Assembly (NCBI GenBank): GCA_964389525.1
Contig: CAYMEX010000015.1
Coordinates: 1-64,000, forward strand
Direction of reading: 5' to 3'
DNA: 64,000 nt
Source: JAFLTL01 sp964389525
Lineage (GTDB): Bacteria; Bacteroidota; Bacteroidia; Bacteroidales; Muribaculaceae
Of this stretch, positions 17,345 to 26,281 are shown piece after piece (positions within the stretch are counted from its first letter, which is position 1; every line of letters starts with the position of its first letter). The notes below the pieces were generated by a model, which was not told where the DNA came from, made no database searches, and saw nothing but the letters and a program-made list of their open reading frames with translations. The position numbers and the translations under genes were made by a program.

Positions 17345-20300
17345 ACAGATGCTTTCTTTACATTGAAGAATATGGAGTAGAACAGAGGCAGCAGCATGAG
17401 AGTGACGATGGTGCCTACAAACAGGCCGCCTATGATCGTGACTGCCAGCGAACCGTACATCGGGTCGTTGATGAGCGGAATAAGGCCGACTATGGTTGTG
17501 ATCGAGGCGAGCATCACCGGGCGCACGCGCGACAGGGTGGCGCGTATGATCGCGTCGTACTCGGGCACGTTCTCCTCGGTTGTCAGACGGTTGATCTCAT
17601 CGACAAGCACGATCGCGTTCTTCACCATCATGCCTATGAGTCCCATAAACCCGAGTATCGCCATGAAGGTGAACGGTGTGTCGGTGAGCAGGAGCAGGGG
17701 CACTATTCCGCAAAGCACAAACGGGAAGCAGATGAGTATGAGGAACACCTTTTTCCAACGGTTAAAAAGCAGAAGAAGCACGGCAAAGACAATGATCATA
17801 ATCAGTGGCATGAATCCGAGAAGTGCCTCGTTTGACTCGTCGGAAGTCTCGAGCTCGCCAACCCAGCGCATGCTGTAGCCGGGCGGGAGCGGTATCGAGT
17901 CGATGGACTGGCGTATCATTGCCATGACCGATGCCGGCGATGCCTCGGGATTGAACGGATCGGGATCGGCCTCGGCCTGAATGGCACGCCGTCCGTTGTA
18001 TCGCGATATGAGGTTCTCGTTCCACACGATGCCTGTGCTGTCGATTACGTTGCTCATTATCGTCGTCTGAAACAGCTGGTCGGCGATCTCGAGCTGTGAC
18101 GCCGCGCCCGACAGCAGGTCGGCTACCGACGACGGATCGACATTTATGTTGAGGGTGCTCCACACCGGTATGGTTGTCAGGTCGCTGATGCGTGAGCCGT
18201 CGGCGTTGCGCATGGTTATGTAGACCGGCACCACTTTGTCCTGATCATTGATCGCGCCTACGGCATAGCCGTCGGTAGCGGCCAGCAGGGCATTGGCGAC
18301 ATCCGATCTCGATATGCCCGCACGCTGCGCGCCCTCCTGCGAGTAGTTGAACGTGAGCTGGTGCATCGGGGCGTTCCAGTTGTTCTGTACCGAATAGGGG
18401 TCGATGAGCGGACACGCGCGCATTATCGCTTCGGCCTTTGCGCTGAGCCTGCGGAGCACAGATGGATCAGGACCGATGAACTCGGCCTCGATCGTGTGTG
18501 TTGACGAGATAGAGAAGTTGTATTTGCGCGAGCGTATGTAGGCTTCAGGGGCGATCGAGCGCAGATAGGCAAGCAGATCGACCGAGAGTCGCTGCATCGT
18601 CTTGAAGTCGTGTGTGTCGACGATCAGTTCGGCGTAATTGTTGCCTCCCGAGGGCATCGGGCGTACAAAGCAGTATCGTGCGGGTGCTCCGCCGGTCGAC
18701 AGAGCCACACGCTCAACATCGGGAAATGCCTGTGCGCTGTCGCTGAGTTCGAGCATGCGCGCAGTCACGGCGTCGGGGTCGGACTGCGAAGGGAAATAGC
18801 ACTCGAGTACAAACTGCTTGTAGTCGAAGTCGGGGAAGAATATGTTTCGTACAAACTTCATCGAGTATCCGGCCACAAACAGCACTGCAATTGCTGTGAC
18901 CGCCGATAATGTCTTGTGTCCGATAAGGAATACAATGATGCGTTCGATCGTGCGGTTGACGATGTTGGGTTTCGACTCTTTTTTACTGTCGCTATCTTTA
19001 TCCTCTTTTGGCAGCCACGCGGCCGAGCATACCGGCACCTGGATAAGTGCAAGCACCCAGCTCACGAGAAGACTGACGCAGATGACGAGGAAAAGGTCGC
19101 CGGCAAACTCGCCTGTCGATCCGGGCGACAGATAGATCGGCAGGAATGTGCTTGCCGCGATCACGGTAGCTCCGAGGAGCGGCAGTGCGGTGTTCTTGCC
19201 TATGCGGAAGAGATACTGCGATGCCGGCAGTCCGCGCTTGCGGTCGACAAGTATGCCGTCCATGATCACCACGGAGTTGTCGACAAGCATACCCATGGCC
19301 ACAATGAATGCGCCGAGCGATATGCGCTGCAGCGTGGTGCCGAGATGCTCGAGTATCGGGAACGACAGAGCCACCGTGAGGATGAGGCCGAGACCGATGA
19401 TGATGCCGCTGCGCCATCCCATAGCGAAGATAAGGAGGACAATGACAATGAGTACCGACTCCAGCAGGTTGATCATGAACGAGGATATAGCCTCGCTTAC
19501 TTTGTCGGGCTGGAAAAAGATCTTCTCGACTTCCATGCCTGCCGGAAAACGTTGCATCACTTCGGCGATGCGGGCATCGATCGCTTTGCCCACGTCGGGC
19601 ACGATCGCACTGTTTTCAAGAGTTATCGTGAACGTTAGTGCGGGCTCTCCGTCGACAAAGAATATGTTGCTTGCCGGGGTGGCATATGTGCGGTTGATTC
19701 TGGCAAGGTCGCGGAGCCTCACTTTCTTCCCCTCGGGGGTGTTGATAAGGAGATTGCTCAGATCCTCCTCGTCGGTGACGGCCTCGGTTATGTCGATGGT
19801 CAGACGGTCGTCGGCGGCTTTGAGTGCGCCTGCGCTGACGGTCTTTATGGCCGACTGCAGCGACATCATTATCTGGGAGGGGATAAGTCCGTTGCGGGCA
19901 AGCTGCTCGGGTGTGAACTCAATCTCGATGACCTCCGACCGCGTCCCGCCGATGTTGATGCGTTTCACTCCGGGGACGGTCACAAGATCGCGACGCAGCT
20001 CCTTGGCGTATTTCTCCATCTCCTTGTAGGTGTAGCCGTCGCCCTTGAACGCGTAGAAAATGCCGTAGACGTCGAGCATGTCGTCGACCACCACAGGCGT
20101 GTAGCACCCCGACGGCAGCCGTGAGGAGGCATCGGATACCTTGCGGCGGAGCATGTCGAAATGCTGCTCGATCTCCGATATCGGCATCTCTTTGAGAAAC
20201 TCGACGTTGATCATGGCCTGTCCGGCGCGTGACTCGCTCTTGATCTTGCGTATGTCGGGGAGCGTGCGCAGCTCATCTTCAAGCATCTGCACGACGTCGA

Positions 20301-20484
20301 GCTCTACGGTGTGAGCGTCGGCTCCCGGGTATATCACCACGACCGACGCCTGCTTGATAGGCACTGCCGGATCTTCAAGCTTGGGCATGTTGCAGAATGA
20401 CAGCACTCCCATGATGAGAATGGCGGCCATGAGCGACCAGAACAGGGTCGGCCTCTCAAGAAAGAATTTTGCAAGGCGTGTCAT
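17341..20484 (-). CDS. RND efflux transporter permease
   Basis: 1047 aa, full length for the AcrB/HAE family. The N-terminal membrane helix and PKLEDP start, a periplasmic pore region, the central TM block with GAFIVAMGMLVDNSVVIMDGI (TM4 acidic residue of the proton relay) and the second half ending FMGLIGMMVKNAIVLVDEIN and RPVMLASITTIVGLIPL are all present. It exports drugs, bile acids or lipophilic compounds with proton antiport across the inner membrane. It overlaps both neighbours by 4 bp (adaptor upstream, TolC downstream), forming a complete tripartite pump operon. No TetR or two-component regulator lies next to it. Confidence 0.96.
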   Translation of the reverse strand: MTRLAKFFLERPTLFWSLMAAILIMGVLSFCNMPKLEDPAVPIKQASVVVIYPGADAHTVELDVVQMLEDELRTLPDIRKIKSESRAGQAMINVEFLKEMPISEIEQHFDMLRRKVSDASSRLPSGCYTPVVVDDMLDVYGIFYAFKGDGYTYKEMEKYAKELRRDLVTVPGVKRINIGGTRSEVIEIEFTPEQLARNGLIPSQIMMSLQSAIKTVSAGALKAADDRLTIDITEAVTDEEDLSNLLINTPEGKKVRLRDLARINRTYATPASNIFFVDGEPALTFTITLENSAIVPDVGKAIDARIAEVMQRFPAGMEVEKIFFQPDKVSEAISSFMINLLESVLIVIVLLIFAMGWRSGIIIGLGLILTVALSFPILEHLGTTLQRISLGAFIVAMGMLVDNSVVIMDGILVDRKRGLPASQYLFRIGKNTALPLLGATVIAASTFLPIYLSPGSTGEFAGDLFLVICVSLLVSWVLALIQVPVCSAAWLPKEDKDSDSKKESKPNIVNRTIERIIVFLIGHKTLSAVTAIAVLFVAGYSMKFVRNIFFPDFDYKQFVLECYFPSQSDPDAVTARMLELSDSAQAFPDVERVALSTGGAPARYCFVRPMPSGGNNYAELIVDTHDFKTMQRLSVDLLAYLRSIAPEAYIRSRKYNFSISSTHTIEAEFIGPDPSVLRRLSAKAEAIMRACPLIDPYSVQNNWNAPMHQLTFNYSQEGAQRAGISRSDVANALLAATDGYAVGAINDQDKVVPVYITMRNADGSRISDLTTIPVWSTLNINVDPSSVADLLSGAASQLEIADQLFQTTIMSNVIDSTGIVWNENLISRYNGRRAIQAEADPDPFNPEASPASVMAMIRQSIDSIPLPPGYSMRWVGELETSDESNEALLGFMPLIMIIVFAVLLLLFNRWKKVFLILICFPFVLCGIVPLLLLTDTPFTFMAILGFMGLIGMMVKNAIVLVDEINRLTTEENVPEYDAIIRATLSRVRPVMLASITTIVGLIPLINDPMYGSLAVTIIGGLFVGTIVTLMLLPLFYSIFFNVKKASV

Positions 20485-21572
20485 AGGAGATCTCCGCGGT
20501 TGGTTGACGAGGATTTCTCAAGAACTTTCACGTGCTCACCGTCGACGAGCGAATGCACTCCGCCCGATACGATCTGCGAGGCGGGGCTGAGTCCCGACAG
20601 GGCTGTGACCGTACCGCCCGAGCCGTCGCCCGCGACTGTCACCGGCGTTGCCCTGACAGTCGAATCGGCCGGATTGAACAACCACACACATGTAGTGCCG
20701 TCGTTGTCGAAGACCGAACGGAGCGGTATTCTCACCGGTGTGGATTGTGTGGCCGGGATGCTGTCATGCGCTGTGTCAGATGAGATCGACACGATAAGGT
20801 TCATGCCCGAGGTGAGTTTCCGGTCGCGTGAGGCCACACCGAGTTTGAGCTGATAGAGCTGGTTGTTGTCGGCTTTTGGTGTAAGGCTGATGAACTGCAG
20901 TGCTATCGGGCTTTCACCGAAGTGCGACGAATATCCGGCATAATTGCTCGACTTGTCGATGCTCAGATACTCTGAAACCGGCAGGTCGACCAATACTTCA
21001 AGACGCGAGTCATCCATCAGCTCGAATACGGGTGTGCCGGCATCGACCATTTCGGCCTTCTCGAAACTCGACTTTACAATCACACCCGACGCAGGTGCAT
21101 AGAGGTGAGTGTATTCAAGTTTGTTTTTGTTGATTTCAAGCTGTACGGCCATCTGTCGGAGCGAAGCGGCTGCTTTTTCAAATTCATTGTCCGACATGTT
21201 GCCTGCGGCATACAGCTGTTTCCTGCGCTCGTGCTCCGACGCGGCCTGGTCATACTGTATCTGCAGCTGTTTCACTGCAAGCGCGTAGTCGACGGTGTCG
21301 AGTGTGGCGAGGAGCTGCCCTTCCTTCACATGGTCTCCTTCTTTGACAAGTATTCGCGTTATCTGTCCCGGAGTCTTGAATCCGGTGGATATTGTGCGTG
21401 TCTCCTGGACTATTCCCGGAAAATTTCGTGAAGATGCGCCGTCTGCTGCGACAGGTGAAACAAGAAAAACGTTGTGTACGGGCGGTGTCGGTGCTTTTGC
21501 GCTTTCGCCTGACGAGCATGCTGTCATGGCGATACAGGTGGCTGACAACCAAAAATAAGATGGATGTCTCAT
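20481..21572 (-). CDS. Efflux RND periplasmic adaptor (membrane fusion protein)
   Basis: 363 aa from the ATG at 21572; the frame extends further upstream but only into the promoter zone. It starts as a lipoprotein (MRHPSYFW...AMTACSSGES), so it is anchored in the inner membrane. The lipoyl/barrel-sandwich hybrid is visible as FKTPGQITRILVKEGDHVKEGQLLATLD and YAPASGVIVKSSFEKAEMVDAGTPVFEL, with an alpha-helical hairpin between. It bridges pump and TolC. It is the first gene of the operon, with a TATTTTTG box about 52 bases upstream. Confidence 0.94.
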   Translation of the reverse strand: MRHPSYFWLSATCIAMTACSSGESAKAPTPPVHNVFLVSPVAADGASSRNFPGIVQETRTISTGFKTPGQITRILVKEGDHVKEGQLLATLDTVDYALAVKQLQIQYDQAASEHERRKQLYAAGNMSDNEFEKAAASLRQMAVQLEINKNKLEYTHLYAPASGVIVKSSFEKAEMVDAGTPVFELMDDSRLEVLVDLPVSEYLSIDKSSNYAGYSSHFGESPIALQFISLTPKADNNQLYQLKLGVASRDRKLTSGMNLIVSISSDTAHDSIPATQSTPVRIPLRSVFDNDGTTCVWLFNPADSTVRATPVTVAGDGSGGTVTALSGLSPASQIVSGGVHSLVDGEHVKVLEKSSSTNRGDLL

Positions 21573-21623
21573 CGTTGCTTGATATGTGACGGGCTTATTA
21601 GTTTGTGTTTTTTTTTCGAGGTG

Positions 21624-21631
21624 CAAAAATA
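21624..21631 (-). promoter_or_regulatory. Candidate -7 box of the RND efflux operon
   Basis: Minus-strand TATTTTTG matches TAnnTTTG, 51 bases before the adaptor ATG. No clear -33 match. Confidence 0.55.
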
Positions 21632-21685
21632 CGATTGTCAGATAAAAAATAGAAGTCCGTTTTGACGAATGAGATGGTCGAAAAG

Positions 21686-22837
21686 TCAAAAGAATATTCT
21701 TGATTTCCAGAAATTGACAAAGCGGTGTGCTACGACGGTGCAATCGTTGTGACGTTTAACAAATTCACGTCCCTGACGGCCAAGTGCGGCAATCTCCGAG
21801 GGATTCAGTACAAGTCGCTCGAGAGTGTCGTGAATCAGCCGGTCATCGGGGGCGCATCCTATGACCGGACGCAGCTTGTTCTCGCCTATAAATCTGTAAA
21901 AATCGGGCTCGTTGCCGCTGAATGCCACAAGCCCTGCAGCCATGGCGAGCAACGCGTTGGTGGCGGGAGTATATGAATAAAGCTGGTCGAGGACCACGTG
22001 CGACTGTCTCATGCGTTTCACATATTCGGCATAGGGCAGGTTCTCGACAATGTCGAGCGAGGCGCGGCCGGGATATCTGTTAACTATTGCTTTCGCTGCG
22101 GCGATGAGCCGGTCGGTGCCCTTGATGAGCTCGCGCCCGCGTTGCACACCCGCCAGAAATCTTACGCATCCCGGGTTGTCGGGAATACTTACCGGCGCGA
22201 TGCTGTCTGTGTCGATGGATATGCCTCCATATGCCGTTTTACAGGTCGGGAGTACCCGTCTTATCGAGAGGTCATACTCGTAGAGAACCGAGACGGCTCC
22301 GTCTATGTCGCTGTATACGGCGTTGTGGAGGCGTTGCAGAGCGGGGGAGTGCCATCTGTCGGCAGCACCGGGGTCGGCAAGGAGGAGCGGCGACGGCTTT
22401 CCGTCGATCTGCCACTCGGAGTAGCGCAGAGGAGTGTCGGGTGCCGTGCACAGATCGATATAAGGTATGTCGGTGCCGAGCGCCGTCAGGAATACCGCTC
22501 TGTTGTGGCGGCGCAGAAACCTGTAGAAATCAAGTATGCGGTGTGGTTTGAGATCAAGGAAGTTGGGTGACGCAAGTGCGACAACGTCATATCCGGTGAA
22601 ACACCTGTGCCTGATCATGTTGAGCCTGGTCCAGAGCCATGCGCCCGACATGCGTCCTGATGAGCGCGACAGGTCTATGTCGCGGCCGGTCTGCATCCAT
22701 TGCGATCCGGCCGACGCTACGGTGACATCGTGCCCGAGACGCCTCAGTCCTGTGGCCAGTGAGTTGTGGCAGTTGCTTGCGTCGCCGACGAGCAGTATTT
22801 TAAGATTTTGTTTCAGGCATTCAGCATCCTTTTTCAT
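21686..22837 (-). CDS. Glycosyltransferase-like protein (GT-B fold)
   Basis: 383 aa. The N-terminal Rossmann half starts LKILLVGDASNCHNSLATGLRRLGHDVTV, typical of GT4-like GT-B enzymes. The second half contains VRFLAGVQRGRELIKGTDRLIAAAKAIV, then VVLDQLYSYTPATNALLAMAAGLVAFSGNEPDFY, where an E-x7-E-like site would lie but is degenerate. It is probably cytoplasmic. Donor and acceptor are unknown. It lies 9 bp after the membrane-protein gene and likely shares the ECF-sigma transcript, which would place a sugar-transfer step under envelope-type control. Confidence 0.72.
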   Translation of the reverse strand: MKKDAECLKQNLKILLVGDASNCHNSLATGLRRLGHDVTVASAGSQWMQTGRDIDLSRSSGRMSGAWLWTRLNMIRHRCFTGYDVVALASPNFLDLKPHRILDFYRFLRRHNRAVFLTALGTDIPYIDLCTAPDTPLRYSEWQIDGKPSPLLLADPGAADRWHSPALQRLHNAVYSDIDGAVSVLYEYDLSIRRVLPTCKTAYGGISIDTDSIAPVSIPDNPGCVRFLAGVQRGRELIKGTDRLIAAAKAIVNRYPGRASLDIVENLPYAEYVKRMRQSHVVLDQLYSYTPATNALLAMAAGLVAFSGNEPDFYRFIGENKLRPVIGCAPDDRLIHDTLERLVLNPSEIAALGRQGREFVKRHNDCTVVAHRFVNFWKSRIFF

Positions 22838-22846
22838 GGAGCTAAA

Positions 22847-23413
22847 TTAGTCATTGCTTTCAAATATCTCACGATAGTCGGCCATAAAACGCCTGAGATT
22901 CTTCAAGCCGATGATCAGTCCGATAACTGTTCCTGCGATTATGCCGCAGAGAAATGAAATGCTGCCGTCCGACAAGGTGAACATCAAGCCGATAAACAGT
23001 ATGTCGACAGGAAGGAAATAGGCGATGAACTGCAGGTGACGTTTCCGGCACATCCACGCTTTGTGCAGCACTTCGATCACAGGCATCTCAGTGACTGAGA
23101 TAGATGAGATTTTTCGGTACAGCCACCAGTCGAATGCTGCGGCCAACAACATGATCACAACGTAGATAAAGAAGAGATATAATCTGTTCGGACCGGTGAA
23201 AACCGATGAGTTAAGGAATACCATAGCCATGGGCGTACAGCACAATGCCATGATCGAAAACCGGCGGTAGCGTATGGCAAGCCGCTGCAAAGCGGTCTGT
23301 CGCCGTAGATTGACATTGTGCATATCCGGTTTGGTCTTGTCGGGGGCAATGCGGTCGATGCTGTCTGAAAGCTGACGCCACTCTCTGGTGAGGATGTTTT
23401 CTATGTCTTTCAT
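22847..23413 (-). CDS. Four-helix membrane protein next to an ECF sigma factor, possible anti-sigma factor
   Basis: 188 aa. The N-terminal ~60 residues are soluble (DIENILTREWRQLSDSIDRI...), followed by four probable membrane segments: MALCCTPMAMVFLNSS, YLFFIYVVIMLLAAAFDWWLY, FIAYFLPVDILFIGLMFTL and FLCGIIAGTVIGLIIGL. I do not recognise a named family. Because it starts 3 bp after the ECF sigma gene, an anti-sigma role is the simplest guess, with the cytoplasmic N-terminus binding the sigma factor; no zinc-finger (HxxxCxxC) motif is present. Confidence 0.6.
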   Translation of the reverse strand: MKDIENILTREWRQLSDSIDRIAPDKTKPDMHNVNLRRQTALQRLAIRYRRFSIMALCCTPMAMVFLNSSVFTGPNRLYLFFIYVVIMLLAAAFDWWLYRKISSISVTEMPVIEVLHKAWMCRKRHLQFIAYFLPVDILFIGLMFTLSDGSISFLCGIIAGTVIGLIIGLKNLRRFMADYREIFESND

Positions 23414-23416
23414 ATG

Positions 23417-24001
23417 TCAGATGTCGTTTCGTTTGCTTAGTTCTGCGAGTTTTATGCGTGTGCGGCGCAGTCGCGTCGCTATGGTGTTGCGTGGCATACC
23501 CATTATTTTAGCTATTTCCTCGTAGTCGAGATCTTCGAGTCTTAGCAGCATTATCGACCTCTCGATCGGATTGAGGCACGACAGCAGATAGTGCAGACGT
23601 TCTATTGAGTCGGTGTCGGCAGTGTCGGCAGTGTATAGGTCGGCTGCGTCGATGCGCACGTTGCCGGTGTATTTCTTCGATCCTCGTGCTGTCGACACAC
23701 ATGAGTTTATCGCGACGCGATATATCCATGTCGACTGTTTTGACTCACCGCGAAAAGAGTCGATGCCGCGCCATATGTTCAGCCATGCGTCCTGCCGCAG
23801 ATCGTTGTAGTCGTCGTTGTCCGATGCAAATGTGAAGCAGACTTTGTCGACAATGCGCGAGTATCGGTCGTAGATCTGCATGAAGACGGTTTCGTCTGTT
23901 TCTTCCGTCCGGCTTACACATGTCTGTAGTGTCTGACAGAACATGAAAAATCTGGTCAGCAGAAATGATGAGGTATTGAGGTTGATTGACAGTGTCGTCA
24001 T
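23417..24001 (-). CDS. ECF-type RNA polymerase sigma factor
   Basis: 194 aa from the ATG at 24001; the frame continues upstream to 24085 but without conservation. Region 2 is visible in FMQIYDRYSRIVDKVCFTFASDNDDYNDLRQDAWLNIWRGIDSF with the following QSTWIYRVAINSCVS, and region 4 in LSCLNPIERSIMLLRLEDLDYEEIAKIMGMPRNTIATRLRRTRIKL, including the helix-turn-helix. It directs RNA polymerase to a small regulon in the cytoplasm. The membrane-protein gene follows directly, as expected of a sigma/anti-sigma pair. It is not adjacent to susC, so it is probably not a classic FecI-type PUL regulator. Confidence 0.93.
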   Translation of the reverse strand: MTTLSINLNTSSFLLTRFFMFCQTLQTCVSRTEETDETVFMQIYDRYSRIVDKVCFTFASDNDDYNDLRQDAWLNIWRGIDSFRGESKQSTWIYRVAINSCVSTARGSKKYTGNVRIDAADLYTADTADTDSIERLHYLLSCLNPIERSIMLLRLEDLDYEEIAKIMGMPRNTIATRLRRTRIKLAELSKRNDI

Positions 24002-24077
24002 TTTATAATTTCTTACTTGTTTTCGGCTATATGACGCGACGGATAGACCGATAGTTTCATCTGCTGTAAAAAAAACA

Positions 24078-24102
24078 GGGAGCAAGCGTGCGGCATGCCC
24101 CC
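24078..24102 (-). terminator. Terminator of the esterase operon
   Basis: On the minus strand, GGGGGCA (24102-24096) pairs with TGCTCCC (24084-24078), with further GC pairs inside, and is followed by TGTTTTTTTT (24075-24068 as U-tract). Confidence 0.75.
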
Positions 24103-24126
24103 TTTGGAAGATCGGTTGATAAATTG

Positions 24127-24927
24127 TCAGCGGAGATTCTCGCGTATATAAGAGTTGAGTATGAAGAACGCGGGCTGAGCCATCGATCCGTGATCAAATC
24201 CGTCGAGCTCGAGCAACTTCGTCGCCTTGTGGCCAACAAGTTTCATCATACGGTCGAGGTAGGCGTTTTCCTCATAGCGTCCGTATAGCTCAAGCTCGCG
24301 GTCGCCGGTTATGAGGATCAGGGGCGGACAGTCGGGGCGCACCCAATAGAGTGGGGCAGTCTCGTCGATAATGGGTCGCAGCGGGTCTATGCCGTCCATT
24401 TTTCGGGCATTGAAGTGGGTGATGGCCTGTCCGCTGAACGGTATGTAGGCCGCCACCGAGTCGGCATCGACGCCATATCGGCTGAGCCACGATTTGTCGA
24501 GGCAGAGCATCATCGAGAGGTAGCCTCCGGCCGAGTGACCCGAAACAACGGTCTTCGACGGATCGCCGCCATATTGTGCGGCGTTTTTCATTGCCCATGC
24601 CACAGCTTCGGCGGCATCGTCGATGATGTCGGTGACACGCACTTTGGGAAGCAGACGATAGTTCACACCCACCACGACATAGCCTTTGTCGCGTATGGCG
24701 GCAGGCAGTTCCTTTGATCCGGCCTCGAGTCCTCCGCCGTGAAACCATACGACCACGGGCGCGCCGGAAGCACTGTCGGGATAGCTTACGTCAACTTTAA
24801 GCCGCTCGGCAGAGTAGGCGTCGGTTTTCGCAGTATACGGTATGTCGCGCACGGTCTTGTCGGGTGCGCCTGTCACAGACAGTGCAACGGCAAATGCGGC
24901 AGTAAACAGAATGTGTCGCAGCATCAT
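24127..24927 (-). CDS. Secreted alpha/beta hydrolase (carboxylesterase-like)
   Basis: 266 aa with signal peptide MMLRHILFTAAFAVALSVTGA. An esterase/lipase fold is clear: oxyanion-hole HGGG (63-66), nucleophile elbow GHSAGG (Ser132), an acid residue probably in LILITGDRELELYG, and His in DGFDHGSMAQP. The family removes acyl groups from small esters or from acylated sugars in the periplasm. It overlaps the upstream CE1-like esterase gene by 4 bp, so the two are translated together and probably act on the same substrate. Confidence 0.9.
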   Translation of the reverse strand: MMLRHILFTAAFAVALSVTGAPDKTVRDIPYTAKTDAYSAERLKVDVSYPDSASGAPVVVWFHGGGLEAGSKELPAAIRDKGYVVVGVNYRLLPKVRVTDIIDDAAEAVAWAMKNAAQYGGDPSKTVVSGHSAGGYLSMMLCLDKSWLSRYGVDADSVAAYIPFSGQAITHFNARKMDGIDPLRPIIDETAPLYWVRPDCPPLILITGDRELELYGRYEENAYLDRMMKLVGHKATKLLELDGFDHGSMAQPAFFILNSYIRENLR

Positions 24928-26120
24928 TTAAACAGCTTTTGGGCGAAGTCGGTGAGATAAATGCGCCAGTTGCGCCAGATGTGTCCGCCCGAGGTCTCGA
25001 CGTATTCATAGGGGTAGCCCTTGAAGTCGAGATAGTCGCGGAAGTCCTTGTTGTTCTGGTAGAGGAAATCGGTTTCACCGATCGCGATCCAGTAGAGTTT
25101 CGGCTTGTTTGCGACAAAGAGTGCTTCCATCTCTTTGTTGAACTCAGTGTCGGCCTTCATGCGCTCGAGCATCGACACTTTCTGGTCGCCTCCATGTCTT
25201 ACGGCAGCAGAGAACAGGCCGATGTAGTCGAACTTGTCGGGGAAACGTTTTGAGATAGCATACGAGTGTCCGCCACCCATCGACAGACCGCATATCGCAC
25301 GGTTCTGCTTGTTTTTGGCGACCTTGTAGTTCTTTTCGATAAAGTTGACTACGTCGAGGAAGCTCTCGTCCATAGATGCTGCGGCGTCAGGGAGTTTCAC
25401 ACCGCCTGAAAAGCTGGGCTGATACATGCCGAAGTCCCATTCGCCGGGTGCTGCGGCGCAGTTCGGATTACCGTTTGTCATCACCACGATCATCGGTTTG
25501 GCTTTGCCTGTAGCGATGAGGTTGTCGAGTATCTGTGCGGCGCGTCCGAGTTCCGACCATGCGTTTTCATCACCTCCTGCACCATGCAGCAGGTAGAGCA
25601 CGGGATAATTCTTCCCTTTCTCGTAGCCGGCAGGGGTGTAGACGGTCATGCGGCGGTTGAGTTTGAGTGTCGGGCTTTCATACCATACTTTCGACAGGTT
25701 GCCGTGAGGCACGTCATTGACGCTGTAGAGGTCGCCCTTGCTGCCTTTGTCGCCCTTGATGATAAAGATGCTTGTCCAGGTCGCCACGTCGCGGTTCTGG
25801 TAGATGTTCGACGGATCGAGATAGCGCATACCGTTGACTATGAAGCTGTAGGAGTATAGCTCCGGGTCGAGCGGATCGCTTGTGAAGGTCCACACACCTG
25901 CGGAGTCTTCTTTCATTTTCACTGAGCGGGTCTTCTCAGGGAGAAAATCTCCTGTCAGCTCTACCGTTATCGCTTTCGGTGCGTGAAGACGGAACGTCAC
26001 TGAGTTGTCGGGATTGATTTCGGGAGATTTTACCGCTGCTCTCGAGAAAAGTGCCTGCTGGGCCACTGCCGACAAGGCTGCCGTTGCAAGCATTGCCAAT
26101 GTGATGAGTCGTAGTTTCAT
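24924..26120 (-). CDS. Secreted CE1-like esterase with N-terminal E-set/CBM48 domain
   Basis: 398 aa with signal peptide (MKLRLITLAMLATAALSAVA). Residues about 30-125 form an immunoglobulin-like E-set domain (VTFRLHAPKAITVELTGDF...). The catalytic part is the esterase-D / feruloyl-esterase type: MTVYTPAGYEKGKNYPVLYLLHGAGGDENAW, nucleophile GLSMGG (Ser280), and a C-terminal His in SGGHIWRNWRIYL. In Bacteroidetes such proteins remove feruloyl or acetyl groups from plant xylan. Promoter at 26156-26188, followed by the second esterase. It is the first gene of a two-gene operon. Confidence 0.9.
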   Translation of the reverse strand: MKLRLITLAMLATAALSAVAQQALFSRAAVKSPEINPDNSVTFRLHAPKAITVELTGDFLPEKTRSVKMKEDSAGVWTFTSDPLDPELYSYSFIVNGMRYLDPSNIYQNRDVATWTSIFIIKGDKGSKGDLYSVNDVPHGNLSKVWYESPTLKLNRRMTVYTPAGYEKGKNYPVLYLLHGAGGDENAWSELGRAAQILDNLIATGKAKPMIVVMTNGNPNCAAAPGEWDFGMYQPSFSGGVKLPDAAASMDESFLDVVNFIEKNYKVAKNKQNRAICGLSMGGGHSYAISKRFPDKFDYIGLFSAAVRHGGDQKVSMLERMKADTEFNKEMEALFVANKPKLYWIAIGETDFLYQNNKDFRDYLDFKGYPYEYVETSGGHIWRNWRIYLTDFAQKLFK

Positions 26121-26155
26121 GGAAATGGAATTATGGTTATACTTTCTTTATGTGG

Positions 26156-26188
26156 CAAATATACATTATCAACATGGTAAAATGCAAA
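26156..26188 (-). promoter_or_regulatory. Promoter of the esterase operon
   Basis: On the minus strand TTTG (26188-26185), a 21-base spacer and TATATTTG (26163-26156) fit the Bacteroidetes -33/-7 consensus. The ATG is 35 bases downstream. Confidence 0.8.
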
Positions 26189-26217
26189 TTAATGTCATAG
26201 AGCTTGATTTATATGTA

Positions 26218-26253
26218 AAAAGCGGATAAGGCTTTTATGCCATATCCGCTTTT
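26218..26253 (-). terminator. Terminator of the susC-susD-EEP operon
   Basis: An 11-bp stem (26218-26228 with 26243-26253), plus inner GGC/GCC pairs, is followed on the minus strand by a U-run. It lies just after the last EEP gene. Confidence 0.85.
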
Positions 26254-26281
26254 CGTGAAGCGACTGAATGCCACAAATACT

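Noticed and set aside
21660..21691. TTTTGAC...GTCAAAA hairpin after the glycosyltransferase as a terminator
   Set aside because: The 7-bp stem overlaps the stop codon, is A/T-rich with a large loop and is too weak to claim.
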